Source of the DNA: an uncultured candidate division WPS-2 bacterium
GTDB lineage: Bacteria; Vulcanimicrobiota; Vulcanimicrobiia; Vulcanimicrobiales; Vulcanimicrobiaceae
NCBI GenBank assembly: GCA_937927945.1
Contig: CALEYW010000055.1
Coordinates: 1-64,000, forward strand
Direction of reading: 5' to 3'
DNA: 64,000 nucleotides
How positions within the stretch are numbered: position 1 is the first letter of the stretch; the number at the start of each line of letters is the position of its first letter. Shown piece after piece: positions 26,612 through 34,623 of the stretch. A model generated the notes under the pieces. That model had not been told where the DNA came from. It ran no database searches and saw nothing but the letters and a program-made list of their open reading frames with translations. The translations under genes were made by a program, and so were the position numbers.

Positions 26612-27491
26612 CTATCGAGCCGGCAGCGAGCCGATCTCCACCAGGTCGACGCCGTCGCGCTGGGCGCGGCGTGCGAACCGTTCGAAGGCCTCCCGGGACG
26701 CGGGGCGCGCGTGGAGTGCCACGGTCGCGACGCCGGTGCGCTGCGCGATCAACAGCGACTGCGCGAGCAGGAAGTCGACGTAGGGGCCGTTCTCGCGCGC
26801 GTCGGCGGTCACGTCGCGCGAGATCGCCGGAACGCCGGCATGCCGTGCGGCGCGCAGCAGCGCGTCGCCGTCCAGCAGGTCGTCCACGACCAGCCCGCCG
26901 CGATTGGCAGCGACGAGCGCGTTCGCGCGCGCATTCTCGCCGGTTGAGCACGCGATGCCGGCCGCGCCGGCGCGCCGCAGCGCCGCGATCGCCGAGAGGG
27001 CGGCATCGCCGCATGCGATCAGCGCCGTCTGCCCCGCCTTCCGCGCAACCCGCAGCACGGCGCTCGGCGTCTCGGCCGAGATCACGACCGCCAGCGGATA
27101 CGGCTCGGCGACGAACGCCCCCAGCGCGCTCGCGCTGCGGTCCGCGTCGACCAGCAGGACCGACACCCGCCCGCGGTCGTGACGCGCGTCGAACGCGCGT
27201 GGGGCCCAGCCGCTCGGGCGCATCGCGACGGCGCGGTCCGGATCGCCGTACCGGTCGGGATCGTTCTCGGCCGCGTCGAGAGACCGCGCCCCACGCAGCA
27301 TGCGCGAGAGGTCGCGCGGTTCGATCGCGTCGGGCGGAGGCGGCGCAGCGCGCCGCGCGATGCCGGGCGGCCCCAGCGCGGCCGTGCCGTAGCTGTGTCC
27401 GCCGGCAAACCCGACGCCGATCGCCCAGCGAGCCGCCCAGCACGACCGACCAAACCACCGTGCCCGCCGCGTTTCGCGCGCGCGGACGCAT
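26612..27491 (-). pseudogene. divergent polysaccharide deacetylase (YibQ)-like protein, frameshifted
   Basis: The main frame (27301-26612) has the pattern of the divergent polysaccharide deacetylase family: ALGAFVAEPYPLAVVI, GLVVDDLLDGDALL, AGVPAISRDVTAD, TGVATVALHARP. The natural start is ATG at 27491, overlapping the ftsW/rodA stop (TGATG), with a membrane anchor (AAGTVVWSVVLGGSL). The frame slips near 27427, where dropping one base from a CCC run joins the anchor (LAIGVGFAGGHSYG) to the domain. Catalytic metal ligands are not obvious, so it may be a non-enzymatic family member acting at the envelope. Indel in a short homopolymer favours sequencing error. Confidence 0.55.
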
Positions 27492-28735
27492 CAACGCGCC
27501 GGGATGCGTCGTTCGCTGGAGATCGCCCACAGCAGCGCGACCAGCAAGAAGTTCGTCACCAGCGAGCTACCGCCGTACGAGACGAACGGCAGCGTGATCC
27601 CGGTGAGCGGGAACAGGCGCAGGACGCCGCCCACGATGATCACGATCTGAAATCCGAATACCGCCGCGAGGCCCGTGGCGAGCAGCTTCGCATACAAGTC
27701 CGGTTGGCGGTTCGCGACCCGCAGCGCACGCAGAACGACCGCCAGGAAGATCGCGAGCAACACGATCGAGCCGATCGTTCCCCATTCTTCACCGTACGCG
27801 GCGTACACGTAATCCGTCGCGACGCTCGGGATGTAGTCGGGCCGTCCCAAGCCGTAACCGGTGCCGAACAATCCGCCGTTCGCGATCGAGAAGAGCGATT
27901 GCACCGCTTGATAGCCGGCGCCGAGCGGGTCGTGGAACGGATCGCGCCAGACCGCGATGCGCCGCTCGACGTAACTGTAGTGGGTCGCTGCCCACAGCGC
28001 GGCCAGGGCGAAGACGCCGCTCGCACCGACCACCAGATCGATGCGGCGGGTCGCCACGTACAGCATCGCGACGAACGTGCCGAGCAGCAGCGTCGCCATG
28101 CCGAGATCGCGCTCGAACACCAGGATCCCCATCGAGATCCCCCAGCCCAGGAAGAGCGGCCCCAGATACTTCGCGTTTGCGCGCAGCGACCACGGTTTCG
28201 TGCGCGCGATCACGTCGGCCGTCTCGGTCAGATACGACGCCATGAAGAGGACGACGAAGAGCTTGATGATCTCGACCGGTTCGAACTGCACAGGCCCCAA
28301 GCGGATCCACAAGCGCGCGCCGTTCACTTCCTGACCGAACAGCGCCAGCGCGACGAACAGCACGATCGAACCGAGAATCCAGATGTACTTGTACGCCGCC
28401 AGCACGCGAAACCGTTCGAACGCCGGACCGGCCGCCACGGCCAGCACCAGGGAGAACGCGAGCCACACGACCTGGCGCTGGGCGAGACTCGGCTCCAGCC
28501 GCGCCACGACCGCGAGACCGATCGCGGAGAGGACGACGGCCAGCGCGGGCAAGGTGTCGTCACGCGTGACGTTCGCCGGCCGGAGGATCGGCCACGCGAG
28601 CGCCAGCGCGCCGAGCGCAAACGGCAGCCAGGCGGGCAGCGCGCCGGAGGGTGCGAGCCGCAGCGTCGCGGCGGCGACGACCAGCGCGAGCACCATCGGC
28701 ACGCACGCGCGCAGGCGTGCGAGCAGCGGACTCAC
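27491..28735 (-). CDS. FtsW/RodA/SpoVE-family peptidoglycan glycosyltransferase
   Basis: 414 aa with about ten membrane helices. SEDS signatures are visible: RLWIRLGPVQFEPVEIIKL, GILVFERDLGMATLLLGTF and LTGITLPFVSYGGSSLVTN near the C-terminus. It polymerises glycan strands from lipid II with a class B PBP. Start GTG at 28735 overlaps the phosphatase stop (GTGA). Neighbours (FHA, FHA, PP2C) match the mycobacterial fhaA-fhaB-pstP-rodA order, so RodA is the closer name, but FtsW cannot be excluded. No PBP follows, unlike the mycobacterial cluster. Confidence 0.88.
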   Translation of the reverse strand: MSPLLARLRACVPMVLALVVAAATLRLAPSGALPAWLPFALGALALAWPILRPANVTRDDTLPALAVVLSAIGLAVVARLEPSLAQRQVVWLAFSLVLAVAAGPAFERFRVLAAYKYIWILGSIVLFVALALFGQEVNGARLWIRLGPVQFEPVEIIKLFVVLFMASYLTETADVIARTKPWSLRANAKYLGPLFLGWGISMGILVFERDLGMATLLLGTFVAMLYVATRRIDLVVGASGVFALAALWAATHYSYVERRIAVWRDPFHDPLGAGYQAVQSLFSIANGGLFGTGYGLGRPDYIPSVATDYVYAAYGEEWGTIGSIVLLAIFLAVVLRALRVANRQPDLYAKLLATGLAAVFGFQIVIIVGGVLRLFPLTGITLPFVSYGGSSLVTNFLLVALLWAISSERRIPAR

Positions 28736-29529
28736 GCGGCGGCGAAGAGAGCGTGCAACATTACGAGAGCGATGATCGTGGCGGCCACCATCGCGGCGAG
28801 GGCGATGGTGACTTCCCGCACCGGCGGCTTGCGGCACGGTCCCGCACCGGAGGCCTCGTGAAACGCCCGTCCCACGATCACCGTGCCGGCACCGTCGCCG
28901 CGAATGCCGGCGATCGCGAGCAGGCGCGCGGTGACGTCTTCGGACGAGGCGGAAGCACGCAGGGCATCGGCGATCTCGTCTTCGGAGAGCAGTTCGTGCA
29001 GCGCGCCGCTCGAGAGGACCAGCGCGTCGCCGTGCATCAGCCGAAGGTGTTCGAGCGACGGTTCGAGCAGGGGCTGCGTCCCGAGCGTCCGGGTCAGCAG
29101 GCGCAACGGGCCGTCGCCCATCGCATCGTCGGTGGTGAGCGTCGAGAGCGTGCCGTCGCGGCCGAGATACGCGCGCGTCGCGCCGACGTGTCCGACGAAC
29201 GCATGGTCGCCGACGATCAGCGCCGCCGTGATCGAGGTCCCCGATGCGACGAAGTCCTCGGTGCTGCCGGAATGCGCGTAGACGCGCGCGTTCGCCGCCG
29301 AGAAGGCGCTCGAAAGGGCGCTGCGCGGATCGCGGCGCTCGCCGCGGACGCGGCGCTTGAGGCTGTCACGTATCGAGAGCACGGCGACCTCGGGCGCGGG
29401 CCGTTCGCGAATGCGTCCGAACCCGTGCGCGACCGCGAGCAGCACGATGCCGGGCGCGACGATCTCGGCGACGTAGGCCTCATCGCTGCCACGCGGGACA
29501 CCGGGTCGCGAACCGACCGCTATCTCCAT
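28732..29529 (-). CDS. PP2C-family serine/threonine phosphatase with C-terminal membrane anchor
   Basis: 265 aa. The PP2C core shows SRPGVPRGSDEAY at the N-terminus, ITAALIVGDHAFVGHVGATR, and a C-terminal AGIRGDGAGTVIVGR where the last metal-binding Asp is expected. The usual DGMGG metal motif is altered to AHGFGR, so activity may be reduced or atypical. The last 30 residues form one membrane helix. It corresponds to PstP of actinobacteria, which counteracts PknB-type kinases; no kinase is encoded here. It overlaps both neighbours. Confidence 0.8.
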   Translation of the reverse strand: MEIAVGSRPGVPRGSDEAYVAEIVAPGIVLLAVAHGFGRIRERPAPEVAVLSIRDSLKRRVRGERRDPRSALSSAFSAANARVYAHSGSTEDFVASGTSITAALIVGDHAFVGHVGATRAYLGRDGTLSTLTTDDAMGDGPLRLLTRTLGTQPLLEPSLEHLRLMHGDALVLSSGALHELLSEDEIADALRASASSEDVTARLLAIAGIRGDGAGTVIVGRAFHEASGAGPCRKPPVREVTIALAAMVAATIIALVMLHALFAAA

Positions 29530-29936
29530 GCTCCCACTCCTCGGAACACCAGGGCTGCCGTTCCCACCGTCACTTCGTCGTCGACTGCGAGGAGCCGCGG
29601 CGCGCGGACGGCCTCACCTTCGACCGTCGTCCCGTTGCGGCTTCCCAAATCTTCGACGTATACGCCGTCGTCTCGCATCTCGATTCTCGCGTGAAGGCGG
29701 CTTACCCGCGCGTCGTCGAGCCGAAGGTCGGCACTCGGCGCCCGCCCTACGAGGATACGCCTTCCGAAGCGATATGTCTTGATCGCGCCGGCATGAAAAA
29801 CGGTCAGTTCGATCCCGGTCGGGATGGTGGCCTCGAGCGCGGGCGCCGGCGGCGGCCCGCGACGGTCGCGCACCAGGACGACGTAGGCGAGAAAGGTGCA
29901 GGACAAGCCGAGCGTCACCAGGCGCGGGTCGGTCAC
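29520..29936 (-). CDS. membrane-anchored FHA-domain protein (FhaB-like)
   Basis: 138 aa. An N-terminal membrane helix (LVTLGLSCTFLAYVVLV) is followed by an FHA domain with the phosphothreonine-binding core GRAPSADLRLDDARVSRLHA and ADLGSRNGT-type loop EDLGSRNGTTVEG. It binds phosphorylated partners at the division or elongation machinery. Start GTG at 29936 overlaps the upstream stop (GTGA). Matches FhaB/FipA of mycobacteria in size, layout and position. Confidence 0.85.
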   Translation of the reverse strand: MTDPRLVTLGLSCTFLAYVVLVRDRRGPPPAPALEATIPTGIELTVFHAGAIKTYRFGRRILVGRAPSADLRLDDARVSRLHARIEMRDDGVYVEDLGSRNGTTVEGEAVRAPRLLAVDDEVTVGTAALVFRGVGAWR

Positions 29937-30547
29937 GTGAGCTCCACGATGCGCATGAACGTCTCGCCGACGGTCAGGATCTGCCCGCGATCGAGCCGCG
30001 AACGGCGGACCTGTGCGCCGTCGACGAACGTGCCGTTCGACGAGCCGAGATCTTCGACGGTCCAACCGGTGCCGTCGGGTACGATCCGCGCGTGGTGGCG
30101 CGACGCGCGCGCATCGTGCAGCACGACCGTGTTGTCGTCGGCGCGGCCGATGGTGAGGTCACTAGCGAGCGGCGTGCGCGTGCCGTCGGCCCGCTCGAGC
30201 GCGAGCGTCTGCACGCGCTCGTCGACGACGGCCTCGATCGCCAGCGACCCGTCGACGACGTCCGGATCTTCGTCGAGCACGACGCGCGCCGCGGCGGCGC
30301 GATCGGCGGGCAGCACCTCGCGCAGCATCGCGGTCCAGCGCCCCTCGAGAAAGTCGCGTTCGCCGGTGAACCGCGCGTAGTCGCGCGGATGGACGCGCAC
30401 GAGGTACACGTCGCTGGGATTCGCCTGCGCCGTCGCCACCAGCCGCCGGCCGATCTGCGCCGGATCGAGGGCGCTCGGGAAGACCCGCGCAAACGAATCC
30501 TCGACGACGCGCGCGCACGCGCCCTCGATCCGGGCGAAGATGTTCAC
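29933..30547 (-). CDS. DUF3662-FHA protein (FhaA-like)
   Basis: 204 aa. Residues 1-110 form the DUF3662/FhaA N-terminal domain (NIFARIEGACARVVEDSFAR, PSDVYLVRVHPRDYARF). The FHA domain follows with GRADDNTVVLHDARASRHHA and EDLGSSNGTFVDG. In mycobacteria FhaA tunes peptidoglycan synthesis by binding phosphorylated MviN. GTG at 30547 follows GAGGA and is 19 nt after the rsmB stop. The Ala/Pro-rich linker typical of FhaA is short here. Confidence 0.85.
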   Translation of the reverse strand: MNIFARIEGACARVVEDSFARVFPSALDPAQIGRRLVATAQANPSDVYLVRVHPRDYARFTGERDFLEGRWTAMLREVLPADRAAAARVVLDEDPDVVDGSLAIEAVVDERVQTLALERADGTRTPLASDLTIGRADDNTVVLHDARASRHHARIVPDGTGWTVEDLGSSNGTFVDGAQVRRSRLDRGQILTVGETFMRIVELT

Positions 30548-30566
30548 GCGAGCGGCGTCCTCGGGT

Positions 30567-31886
30567 TCACGCGCGCCGGGTGAGCCTCGCGACGAAAAAT
30601 CCGTCGCGGCCGTCGATGCCGGGCGGTACGAGCACGTCGCCGGCAGCGCCCAGAAACGGCGCGTAGCGCGGCGCGATCGCATCGCGCGCGAACGCATCGT
30701 GCGAAGCGAGGAATCCGTCGATCACGTCTTCTCCTTCCCGGCGATCGGTCGAGCAAACCGCATACACGAGCACGCCGCCCGGCTTGACGCAGCGCGCCGC
30801 GGCGCCGAGCAGCGCGCGCTGCAGCTCGGCCATACGTTCGGGGTCGTTGGGCTGCTTGCGCCAGCGCGCCTCCGGCTGCCGCCCCAGGATGCCCAGGCCC
30901 GAGCACGGCGCATCGAGCAGGACCGCGTCATCTTCGCCGGTCGCGCGCATCGTCGTCGCGTCGGCGGTGACCAGCGCGACGGAGCCGATTCCCGCCGCGC
31001 GCAGGCGCGCGGTGCACTGGGCGATCTTGTTCGCGTCGTCATCCACCGCCAAGACCGTTCCCGAATCGCCGGTCCGGCTCGCGATCTGCAGCGTCTTGTT
31101 GCCGCGCCCGCAGCACAGCTCGACGATGCGCATCCCCGGCTGCGGATCCAGGATGTCGACCGGAAAGGCCGCCGCTTCCGCGTGGAGGTGCCAGCGATGC
31201 TGCGCGAGGCGTTCCACCTCGGCCGCGGATGTGCCGGGGTCGAGCACGAGCACGTCGCGGGCGAAGGCGCTGGGCGTCGTCGCGATCTCCGCTTCCGTGA
31301 GCGCCTGCTGCGCCTCGGCCCGGGTCGCACGCCGCTCGTCGATGCACAGACCGGCCGGCGCGGACCCGTTGACGCCGGCCACGATCGCGTCGAGCCGCTC
31401 CTCGCCGAACCGCTCGCGCCAATGCGTGACGACCCAGGTCGGCAGCGACGCGCGCGTCGGCAGGTCGGCCTCCCGCGGCGCTTCGACCGCGACCTTCCGC
31501 AAGACCGCGTTCACCAACCCGGCGGTGCCTTTGTGGCCGTACTTGCGGGCCAGTCCGACGCTCTCCGACACGGCGGCGTACGCTTCGACGCCGGACATCA
31601 GCCGCAGCTGGTACGTGCCCAGCCGCAAGATTTCCGCGATCGGTTGCGGCAGGGTCTGCGCGCGCTCGCCCACGTACGGCTGCAGCTCGAAATCGAGAAA
31701 GCGGCGCATCTTGATCGCGCCGTACGCGAGTTCGGTCGCGAACGCGCGGTCGCGCGGATCGAGGCTCGACTTGCGCAGGCGATAGTCCAGCGCTTCGCGC
31801 GCGCCGCGGGGGCTAGCGCCGAAGACGTCGCGGCAGACTTGCAATGCGACCTCTCGCGCCGACGTCGCAGCGGGCGTCGGGCTCAC
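30567..31886 (-). CDS. rsmB: 16S rRNA (cytosine-967-C5)-methyltransferase
   Basis: 439 aa. The N-terminal NusB-like RNA-binding domain (about 1-150) precedes a Rossmann methyltransferase (ELCCGRGNKTLQIA). The two catalytic cysteines of the RsmB/Sun family are visible in DAPCSGLGILGRQPE and VYAVCSTDRREGEDV. It methylates C967 of 16S rRNA. Start GTG at 31886 overlaps the fmt stop (GTGA). The def-fmt-rsmB order is the common bacterial one. Confidence 0.93.
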   Translation of the reverse strand: MSPTPAATSAREVALQVCRDVFGASPRGAREALDYRLRKSSLDPRDRAFATELAYGAIKMRRFLDFELQPYVGERAQTLPQPIAEILRLGTYQLRLMSGVEAYAAVSESVGLARKYGHKGTAGLVNAVLRKVAVEAPREADLPTRASLPTWVVTHWRERFGEERLDAIVAGVNGSAPAGLCIDERRATRAEAQQALTEAEIATTPSAFARDVLVLDPGTSAAEVERLAQHRWHLHAEAAAFPVDILDPQPGMRIVELCCGRGNKTLQIASRTGDSGTVLAVDDDANKIAQCTARLRAAGIGSVALVTADATTMRATGEDDAVLLDAPCSGLGILGRQPEARWRKQPNDPERMAELQRALLGAAARCVKPGGVLVYAVCSTDRREGEDVIDGFLASHDAFARDAIAPRYAPFLGAAGDVLVPPGIDGRDGFFVARLTRRA

Positions 31887-32782
31887 GCGCGCACGCTCGA
31901 ACGGCGCCACGCGGCACCGCTCATCGGCGCGCGGTTCGGCGGCACCACGCGCAAGAGGACGATGCCGTCGTACGCGAAGCCGTCGTCGGCGGTCACCGCG
32001 CCGGGCGGCTCTCCGTCGCGCGCCGCGCGCGCTGCGAGCACTTTGAGCGTTTCGCCGTCGACGGTCAGGCGGGCTGCCGGGACGGGTGCGAGCGATCGGA
32101 TCTGATTCACCATTCCTACGGGGCCGCGCGTTTCGTCGAGCGGCCAGCATGCTTTGAGGATCGGGCGGGTCAGCGTGCGCGCGATCTCGTCGTCCGGAAT
32201 TCCGAACGACGATTGCGGGCGCGGCTCGAGCGTGCCCTGCGCGGTGCGCTCGAGCGCGTCGGCCAGCAGCGCCGCACCGCGTAGCGCGAGACGGTCGTGC
32301 AGCTCGCCGTACGTTTCGTCGGGCCCGAGCGCCGTGCGTTCCTGCAGCACGACGTCGCCGGTGTCCATACCCGCGTCCATCAGGATGATCGAGACGCCCG
32401 TTTCGGTGCGGCCGTCCCAGATCGCGGACTGCAGCGGCGTCGCGCCGCGGTACAGCGGGAGCAGCGAGGGATGCACGTTGAGCGAGCCGTGCGGCGGAAC
32501 GTCGAGCAGCGCTTGCGGGACGATCTTGCCGTACGACGCGACGACGAACGCGTCGGGTGCGAGCGCGCGTACCTCATCGACGAACGGCTTGAGCCGTTCG
32601 GGCGTGAAGACGCGCAGGCTGCGGGCTTCGGCGGCGCGCTTCACCGGCGTGGCGACGAGCTTGTGGCCGCGGCCGGCGGGCCGGTCCGGCTGCGTGACGA
32701 CACCGAGGATCTCGTGCCGCTGCGCGACCGCTTCGAGGATCGGAACGGCGAACTCGCTCGTTCCGAAAACGACGACCTTCAG
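31883..32782 (-). CDS. fmt: methionyl-tRNA formyltransferase, apparent CTG start
   Basis: About 299 aa. The N-terminal formyltransferase domain has VVFGTSEFAVPILEAV, the catalytic block LNVHPSLLPLYRGATP and DAGMDTGDV; the C-terminal OB-like domain follows at about 205-299. It formylates initiator tRNA. The conserved sequence begins KVVVFGTSEFAVP, and the only initiation-like codon just ahead is CTG at 32782, overlapping the def stop as CTGA. No ATG, GTG or TTG occurs in frame for about 60 codons upstream. CTG initiation by coupling is therefore proposed. Confidence 0.9.
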   Translation of the reverse strand: MKVVVFGTSEFAVPILEAVAQRHEILGVVTQPDRPAGRGHKLVATPVKRAAEARSLRVFTPERLKPFVDEVRALAPDAFVVASYGKIVPQALLDVPPHGSLNVHPSLLPLYRGATPLQSAIWDGRTETGVSIILMDAGMDTGDVVLQERTALGPDETYGELHDRLALRGAALLADALERTAQGTLEPRPQSSFGIPDDEIARTLTRPILKACWPLDETRGPVGMVNQIRSLAPVPAARLTVDGETLKVLAARAARDGEPPGAVTADDGFAYDGIVLLRVVPPNRAPMSGAAWRRSSVRA

Positions 32783-33315
32783 CGAGCGCCGGCGGCGACC
32801 GCTTCGGCCTCCGCGACTTCCTCGTCGGTTTGCGCGGGCCGCACGTTCTTCGCCTTGTCGATGTACAGGATGCCGTCGAGGTGGTCCATCTCGTGCTGCA
32901 GGCAGCGCGCGAAGAGCCCTTCGCCCTCGAGTTTGATGCGCTTGCCGTGGCGGTCCAGCCCGACGCACACGACGCGCTGGAAGCGGATCATCTCACCGAT
33001 CATGCCCGGCACGGAGAGGCAGCCTTCGATCGCTTCGACCTCACCCTCGGTCTGCGTGAACTTCGGGTTGATAACGACGAGCGGGCCGCCGTTCTTCTCG
33101 TCATCCTCGTCTTGGAGGTCGACGGTGAAGATGCGCTTGGAGATCCCGATCTGCGGCGCAGCCAGACCGATCCCGGGCGCGGCGTACATCGTCTCGAACA
33201 TGTCGTCGAGCAACTGCTGGAAGATCGGGTCGGCAATGTCGGCCGGATCGACCTTCTTCGCGACCTTGCGCAGGGTGGGATGGCCGTCGGTGATGATTTC
33301 GCGGATGTACGCCAT
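32779..33315 (-). CDS. def: peptide deformylase
   Basis: 178 aa. All three motifs are present: GIGLAAPQIG, EGCLSVPG (Cys metal ligand) and QHEMDHLDG (His metal ligands and catalytic Glu). It removes the formyl group from nascent proteins. ATG at 33315 is preceded by GAGGGCACCGCC; a longer frame upstream runs into the XRE promoter. The acidic, Ala-rich C-terminal extension is unremarkable. First gene of the eight-gene operon. Confidence 0.95.
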   Translation of the reverse strand: MAYIREIITDGHPTLRKVAKKVDPADIADPIFQQLLDDMFETMYAAPGIGLAAPQIGISKRIFTVDLQDEDDEKNGGPLVVINPKFTQTEGEVEAIEGCLSVPGMIGEMIRFQRVVCVGLDRHGKRIKLEGEGLFARCLQHEMDHLDGILYIDKAKNVRPAQTDEEVAEAEAVAAGAR

Positions 33316-33393
33316 GGCGGTGCCCTCAGTATAACCTGAGCGGCCGAATTCTGGTTCCGGGTCGCCGTCAGCATTGACGGTCGATGCGTCGAT

Positions 33394-33409
33394 GTTGTAT
33401 TTATACGAC
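33394..33409. promoter_or_regulatory. operator-like inverted repeat in the XRE promoter
   Basis: GTTGTAT-TT-ATACGAC, six of seven arm positions paired, four bases upstream of the ATG at 33413. It overlaps a plausible -10 (TATTTA, 33398-33403) placed 18 nt after TTGACG (33374-33379). Probable autorepression site of the XRE protein. Confidence 0.45.
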
Positions 33410-33412
33410 AAA

Positions 33413-33694
33413 ATGCCACCTAAACCGACCGGCGAGGCGAAAATCTACAATCGCATCGCGGTTCTCCGGGCGGAGCGCGGCCTTTCGCGAGCCCAGCTGG
33501 CCGAGGCGCTAGGGATCAATTACCAGACGGTCGGTTACCTCGAGCGCGGCGAGTACAACCCCAGCCTCGACCTTGCCATGAAGATCGCGGAACACTTCGG
33601 GCTGCCGCTCGACGCCGTGTTTGCGCGTACCCCTTTCACCCCGATGAGCGCAGCGCTGTACGGCGATCGCTCGGAGCACGCAGAACGTGGATAG
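33413..33694 (+). CDS. XRE-family transcriptional regulator
   Basis: 93 aa from the ATG at 33413. Residues about 14-65 form a Cro/C1-type helix-turn-helix (LSRAQLAEALGINYQTVGYL, EYNPSLDLAMKIAEHFG). This small type is usually paired with a membrane protein, as it is here, where the next gene overlaps its end by 8 nt. TTG at 33374 and ATG at 33392 are possible earlier starts but would include the operator. Divergent from def. Confidence 0.85.
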   Translation: MPPKPTGEAKIYNRIAVLRAERGLSRAQLAEALGINYQTVGYLERGEYNPSLDLAMKIAEHFGLPLDAVFARTPFTPMSAALYGDRSEHAERG

Positions 33695-34181
33695 CCTGCC
33701 CTTTCTCGTCGACCGCATCGGATGGCGGCGCACGCGGCGCATCCTCGTCGTGCTCCTCTACGGCGGCATGCTCAGCTACGCGATCGCACAGGCGATCATG
33801 CAAACGTGCCAGCCCGCCGCCCTGGCGGGCCACGTGCTCTTCGGAGTTTTGGAGGCGCCCATCGTCGCCGGCACGGTAAGCTTCTTCGGGCTGTGGCGTC
33901 TGCGTGCGCTGCATGCCGTCAATGCGACGGCCACCCAGTTGGACGAGCGGCTCCTGCTGCGCCGGAACTACGCGTTGGCGATCGCCTTTTGCATCGTCGC
34001 GATCGTGTGCGCGTTCGAGTTCACCGCCTGGCAGTTCCGCTTGATCTTCACGTATCCGCGCGGCCTCGACCTCGCCTCACCGTTCCTCTTCGGCGACGTA
34101 GCGCTGACGCTGACGCTGCCTATCGCGATCCTGGCGTGGACCGAGCCAGACCCGCCGCACGACGACGACCCGGGGAGATGA
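33687..34181 (+). CDS. membrane protein paired with the XRE regulator
   Basis: 164 aa, GTG start overlapping the regulator gene. Four hydrophobic segments: about 20-38, 45-68, 95-115 and 135-152. A cysteine (MQTCQPAAL) lies in the first external loop. No family is recognised beyond the common XRE plus DUF2178-like pairing, in which the membrane partner may control the regulator. Confidence 0.65.
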   Translation: MDSLPFLVDRIGWRRTRRILVVLLYGGMLSYAIAQAIMQTCQPAALAGHVLFGVLEAPIVAGTVSFFGLWRLRALHAVNATATQLDERLLLRRNYALAIAFCIVAIVCAFEFTAWQFRLIFTYPRGLDLASPFLFGDVALTLTLPIAILAWTEPDPPHDDDPGR

Positions 34182-34236
34182 CGCACGCGGCGCCGTAAGC
34201 GGCTCGTAATCGGGGTAAGGGACGATTCTGTCCATC

Positions 34237-34623
34237 ATGCGCGTCCTGGCCGCCGCCCTCTTGGCGGTGCTATCGAGCGGTACTACCCCGGCCTCCACCG
34301 GCGACCTCGCCGTCACCATCGGCGCGCATCGGCTCGCCCGGTCGTGCGCGGTCGCGAGCACGGCGACGATCGTCGCCTTCGATGCGTCCGCCTCGCGGGT
34401 CGTCAGCTACCGCTTCGTGCGCAGCGACGGCAGCGTTTCGCCGATCGGGCACGTCATCTTGGGCGGCGACGGCGCCGTCGCGCAGAGCGTGCGCGACGAG
34501 TGGACGCCGCGCGGTTCGTCGCCGTGGGTGGCGTGCGAAGTGATCGCGCCCCGGCGCATGCGCTCGCCTCGCGCCGCCGTCGCTGCACCCTGCGCGCACG
34601 GCGCAATCGCAACAGCATCCTGA
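34237..34623 (+). CDS. small exported protein upstream of CPBP protease
   Basis: 128 aa with a signal peptide (MRVLAAALLAVLSSG) and a short strand-rich domain with two cysteines (LARSCAVAS, WVACEVIAP). The last 30 residues are Arg/Ala-rich. No family recognised. Its stop overlaps the proposed CTG start of the CPBP gene. Confidence 0.5.
   Translation: MRVLAAALLAVLSSGTTPASTGDLAVTIGAHRLARSCAVASTATIVAFDASASRVVSYRFVRSDGSVSPIGHVILGGDGAVAQSVRDEWTPRGSSPWVACEVIAPRRMRSPRAAVAAPCAHGAIATAS

Noticed and set aside
27179..28861. 560-aa plus-strand open frame
   Set aside because: Antisense to ftsW/rodA, highly charged and repetitive.
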